Of a stretch of DNA of 64,000 nucleotides, positions 60,673-64,000 are shown piece by piece. Position numbers and translations under genes: made by a program. A model generated the notes under the pieces. The model ran no database searches. It saw only the letters and a program-made list of their open reading frames with translations, and had not been told where the DNA came from. Origin of the DNA: JANQIO01 sp965229625 (GTDB lineage Bacteria; Pseudomonadota; Gammaproteobacteria; Pseudomonadales; Halieaceae); the NCBI GenBank assembly GCA_965229625.1, contig CBDDJJ010000002.1:868001-932000 (forward strand), written 5' to 3'. Positions within the stretch are counted from its first letter, which is position 1, and every line of letters begins with the position of its first letter.

Positions 60673-63335
60673 CAGGCTTCAGGCCCCAACGGTTTGATGG
60701 TGATCAGGAGCTGTGGCAACAGCAGCAGGGCACCCACCAGTGCAGCAAACATGGCAAAGCCGGTCAGCAGGCCAAAGTAGATACTGGGCGTGAAGTTCGA
60801 GAACACCAGGATCGAGAAGCCGACAATAATGGTGATTGAGGTGTAGTACATCGCGCGGCCGATACTCGCGTGGCAGCGGTGCATGGTGGCCAGGTAGTTG
60901 CGGTCCTTGGGGAATTCACGCTTGAAGCGGTGTACGTAGTGGATGGTGTCATCCACACCGATGCCCACCACGATGGCGGCGATGGTGATCGTCATGATAT
61001 CCAGCGGGATACCCGCCAACCCCATGATGCCCAGCACCATGGCCGCTGCCAGGATGTTGGGGGCAATGGCAATCAGGGCCAGGCTGAGGGACCGGAACAG
61101 GATGAAAAACATGATCACAATCGCCCCGAATACGGCGCCCAGTGTCAGGATCTGCGACTTGAACAGGCTTTGCAGCACGTTGTTGTACAACACCAGCATA
61201 TTGGTGAAGTGTACCCGATCTTCGTCGAGGCCCATGTCGTTGACCAGGTGCGCGCGCAGGTCTTTCAGGAACTGGTCACGGCGCAGTTCGCGGCTGGTCT
61301 CCTTGACGCGCAGTGAGATTCGCGCCTGCTGCACACCTTCATCAAAGTAGGGATCGACAATCAGGTTGGCGACATCGGTAGGCAGGCTTTTCTGCACCAG
61401 CGCGAGTTCCACGTCACCCACATCGCCGTCCAGGAGTTGCTTGACAACCTTGTAGGTGGTGGCCAGTGATAGCACCTTGCCGGTTTGCGGCAGCGAATCC
61501 ACGTACTCGTGAATATCCTCGAGCTCTTCCATGCCACGCACAGTAAACCAGTAGCTCTGTTCGAAGTCGTCACCGCTGGAGGCGAAGCCGTCGTCGAAAT
61601 CATCTTCAAACGGATCGTCGCCGAACAGGTCGTCGGCCTCTTCACTCTCGCCGTCGAAGCCGCCTGCGTCAGAGTCTCCTTCTCCGAAGTCTCCTTCACC
61701 AAAGCCCCCTTCACCAAGGCTCCCTTCACCAGGGCCCGCTTCGTCAAAAGCGCTATCACTGGCGCCCACCGTGGCGAAGTTGCCAGGATCGTCCGCAAAT
61801 ACCGGGCCCAGCTTGCTTTCCTCCGCTTCAATGACGATATCCAGCGGGATGGTGCCGCCGAGCCTGGCATCCAGCAATTCCATGCCCTGGTAGATCTCGG
61901 TACTTTCGTGGAAGTAATCGATAAAGCGGTTCTCGACCTGCAACCGGCTGATGCCGAACACCGCACTGGCAAGCAGCAGGAAGGACACCCCCAGGATGGC
62001 CATACCATTGCGCTCGGTGAAACGGGCAAAGGCAGGCGTCAATCCGGCCAGCCGCCGGTTGGGATCTGAGGTTCGGCCGCGAGGCAACATGACCAGGATG
62101 CTGGGCAGTACCACAAAGGTCAGCAGCAGCGCCACGGAGATGCCGATGGTCATCATCCAGCCAAAATCCATGACCGGGCGCAGCCCGCTGACCACCAGGG
62201 AGCCGAAGGCCACGGCGGTGGTCAGCGTGGTGTAGGCACAGGGCACCCACATCAGGCGCACAGTCTCGCGCACCAGCTCATGCTGGCCGGCCTCGGGCCT
62301 CGATAGCTGCAGCTCGCGGTAGCGCACGACCAGGTGAATGGCGATGGCCAGCCCGACAATCAGCAGCACCGCGACGAAGTTTGACGAAATCACGGTCATT
62401 CGCCAGTCCAGCCAGGCCAGCAAACCCAGCATGAAGGTAGCCGATGCCATCACCGTGGTCATCGGCAGAATCACCCAGCGAGGCTGCCGGAAGATGACGG
62501 CAAGCATCACGAACATGAAGCCGAGTATGCCGACACCAAAGGTCACGAGGTCGCTGCGCACGAAGGCCACCATGTCGGCCGCAATCATGGGTACGCCACC
62601 GACAAATAGCCGCGCACGATCGCGGTAGCCATCGACCACCGTACGCACATCTGCCACCAGGTCGCTGGAGCGCTGCTGGTACAGCGCTGAATAGGCCTTG
62701 AACTCCGCTTCCGCCGCCGGCAACGCAGCCCGGTCGGCAGCCGACAGCGAGCCTGCGGCCTCCAGTTCGCGCAGGGTTTCCCGCCGGTCCAGCAACTCAA
62801 AGTAGCGTTCGTCACGCGCCAGGTTGACCTGGATGGCCGCGGTCTTGCCGTCGGGGCTCACCAGCAACTGCTCGTAGATGGGGCTTTCCTGGAACTCGCG
62901 CCGCACCAGTTCGCGGTCGATATCCGGGTCTGACAGGGTGGGCATCCCCGTATCGGAGCTGACGTCTGCGAGGGCAATGGGGGGGCTCTGCAGCAGCGGC
63001 ACATCCAGCATGGTGGTGACGCCGGACACGCCATCCAGTGCCGCCAGCTCGTCGCGCAGGCTGGCCATGATGGCCAGCGATTCGTCGCCCAGCAGGTCGC
63101 CGGGCGGCTGGAAGGTCACCACCAGGAAGTCGCCGGACGCATAGCGTTTGCCAATCTCCCGGAAATACTCGAGATCCGTATCGCCCTCCAGCACCAGCGT
63201 GTCCGCCGACGCATCGATGCGGGTAGCGGGTGCATGCCAGGCCAGCGCGCCCAGGAGCAGCGCGCAGAGGGCCAGACTCAGGAGTGGCCGCCGGAGAATC
63301 CAGCGGTCGTAGAGGTCAATCATTGAAGCGGGCAT
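60672..63335 (-). CDS. MMPL/RND superfamily transporter
   Basis: This 887-residue inner-membrane protein has the two-repeat RND layout: one N-terminal helix (WILRRPLLSLALCALLLG), a large periplasmic loop, five or six helices from about residue 255, a second helix at 450, another loop and a final set of helices. Sterol-sensing-like sequence (FGSLVVSGLRPVMDFGWMMTIG) is typical of the MMPL family, used for hydrophobic or lipid cargo (HpnN-like). The second loop contains a disordered Gly/Glu/Asp-rich stretch (about 525-592) with tandem repeats. It is coupled with a LON-N-domain gene. Confidence 0.87.
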   Translation of the reverse strand: MPASMIDLYDRWILRRPLLSLALCALLLGALAWHAPATRIDASADTLVLEGDTDLEYFREIGKRYASGDFLVVTFQPPGDLLGDESLAIMASLRDELAALDGVSGVTTMLDVPLLQSPPIALADVSSDTGMPTLSDPDIDRELVRREFQESPIYEQLLVSPDGKTAAIQVNLARDERYFELLDRRETLRELEAAGSLSAADRAALPAAEAEFKAYSALYQQRSSDLVADVRTVVDGYRDRARLFVGGVPMIAADMVAFVRSDLVTFGVGILGFMFVMLAVIFRQPRWVILPMTTVMASATFMLGLLAWLDWRMTVISSNFVAVLLIVGLAIAIHLVVRYRELQLSRPEAGQHELVRETVRLMWVPCAYTTLTTAVAFGSLVVSGLRPVMDFGWMMTIGISVALLLTFVVLPSILVMLPRGRTSDPNRRLAGLTPAFARFTERNGMAILGVSFLLLASAVFGISRLQVENRFIDYFHESTEIYQGMELLDARLGGTIPLDIVIEAEESKLGPVFADDPGNFATVGASDSAFDEAGPGEGSLGEGGFGEGDFGEGDSDAGGFDGESEEADDLFGDDPFEDDFDDGFASSGDDFEQSYWFTVRGMEELEDIHEYVDSLPQTGKVLSLATTYKVVKQLLDGDVGDVELALVQKSLPTDVANLIVDPYFDEGVQQARISLRVKETSRELRRDQFLKDLRAHLVNDMGLDEDRVHFTNMLVLYNNVLQSLFKSQILTLGAVFGAIVIMFFILFRSLSLALIAIAPNILAAAMVLGIMGLAGIPLDIMTITIAAIVVGIGVDDTIHYVHRFKREFPKDRNYLATMHRCHASIGRAMYYTSITIIVGFSILVFSNFTPSIYFGLLTGFAMFAALVGALLLLPQLLITIKPLGPEA
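61678..61737 (-). repeat. 15-bp tandem repeat in the RND gene
   Basis: Four 15-base units begin at 61678, 61693, 61708 and 61723 (plus-strand view CCTTCWCCRARGYYY). On the coding strand they give Gly-Glu-Gly-x-x repeats inside the acidic loop. Confidence 0.9.
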
Positions 63336-63355
63336 GGTGTCGTTCTGCTTGAATC

Positions 63356-64000
63356 CTATGCCTGAGACTCTTGGCGTTGCTGAAGTTCCATCACCAGGCG
63401 TGCGTGGATTCCACCGAACCCACCGTTGCTCATTATTACGATGTGATCGCCAGGGCGGCTCATGCCGGCCACGTCCGCCGCCAGGGTGTCGATGTCGTCG
63501 GCGAGGCTAGCAGCTACAGGGCTGGCAGCCACGACATCCGCGAGGTCCCAATCCAGTCCCGCGGGCTGGTACCAGAACACCTGGTCCGCCGCGCTGACCG
63601 ATGCCGGCAGCGCTGACCGGTGCTGGCCACCGCGCATGGTATTCGAACGCGGCTCCAGCAACACGATAAGGCGCGCATCGCCGACCGCCTTCCGCATGCC
63701 CTGCAGGGTGGTTTCGATCGCCGTGGGGTGGTGGGCAAAGTCATCATAGACCCGCACCCCATCGATATCCGCCAGCAATTCCAGCCGCCGCTTGACGCCC
63801 TTGAAGCTGGCCAGCCCCTCGGCAATCACGTCCAGGGACAGGCCTACATGGTGGGCGCATGCCGCGGCCGCCAGGGCGTTCTCAAGGTTGTGCCGCCCCA
63901 GCAGTGGCCAACGCACCCGCACCGATTGCGTCCCGTGCTGCAACTCAAACTCACTGCCTTCAGGGGTCACCGGCAGCGCGCGCCAGTCGGCCTCACCACT
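63356..64000 (-). CDS. mpl: UDP-N-acetylmuramate:L-Ala-gamma-D-Glu-mDAP ligase, 3' part
   Basis: Mpl recycles murein tripeptide by ligating it to UDP-MurNAc. Only the C-terminal part is visible; the frame is open past the window end. It shows the Mur-ligase middle/C-terminal pattern: GRHNLENALAAAACAHHVGL, FKGVKRRLELLADIDGVRVYDDFAHHPTAIETTLQGMR (given in part) and EPRSNTMRGGQHRSAL. The DDFAHHPTA and RSNTMRGG motifs favour Mpl over MurC. The 3' end is complete. Confidence 0.9.
   Translation of the reverse strand, partial: SGEADWRALPVTPEGSEFELQHGTQSVRVRWPLLGRHNLENALAAAACAHHVGLSLDVIAEGLASFKGVKRRLELLADIDGVRVYDDFAHHPTAIETTLQGMRKAVGDARLIVLLEPRSNTMRGGQHRSALPASVSAADQVFWYQPAGLDWDLADVVAASPVAASLADDIDTLAADVAGMSRPGDHIVIMSNGGFGGIHARLVMELQQRQESQA

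Overview
The window looks like ordinary chromosome of a high-GC, free-living gammaproteobacterium. The cmoAB pair, the miaB-phoH-ybeY-corC-lnt block, leuS-lptE-holA, yaeQ, rnt and a type IV pilus retraction ATPase all point there. The carotenoid oxygenase, BASS transporter and aromatic ring-cleavage genes suggest a marine lineage such as Halieaceae/Cellvibrionales; this placement is inference. I see no rRNA, tRNA, CRISPR array or transposase gene.

Layout. 0-8 kb: NnrU-like membrane protein, leuA (with an odd 14-bp tandem repeat just behind it), a zinc-ribbon protein, mlaA, cmoA-cmoB, and a divergent azoreductase/LysR pair. 8-11 kb: an unusual lipoprotein gene whose last 1.2 kb is 20 copies of a 60-bp unit, each encoding a 20-residue repeat with invariant His, Trp-His and Pro. 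It lies between the real lon 3' end and a decayed second copy of that end. 11-25 kb: lon, a CPBP protein, DUF1820, then the miaB-to-lnt and leuS-lptE-holA housekeeping blocks.

24.8-40.5 kb: the SOS mutasome is split. imuA-imuB sits behind one LexA box and dnaE2 behind a second LexA box about 10 kb away. Between them are small accessory genes, mostly on the minus strand: GGCT, DUF427, a monooxygenase-like protein, YaiI, an exported methyltransferase, cupin, GNAT, CPBP, a TPR lipoprotein and a TolB/TPR regulator. imuB itself carries an in-frame array of six 63-bp repeats plus a second low-complexity insertion.

40.5-52 kb: a TAXI-type lipoprotein, a carotenoid oxygenase coupled to a LysR regulator, a retropepsin-like protease, a small internally duplicated secreted protein behind a long AT-rich hairpin, a solute-binding protein, an exported PCMT-like enzyme, and a TetR-controlled ring-hydroxylation/ring-cleavage/hydrolase operon. 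52-64 kb: argG, pyrC-rnt, pilU, yaeQ, an SDR, a BASS transporter, a CIA30 protein, a Lon-N-domain protein, a large MMPL/RND transporter, and the 3' part of mpl running off the end.

The main candidates for something undescribed are the HxxxxxWH repeat lipoprotein with its flanking lon duplication, and the repeat-invaded imuB. Short in-frame tandem repeats also occur in imuA, lptE and the RND gene, so repeat expansion may be a trait of this genome.
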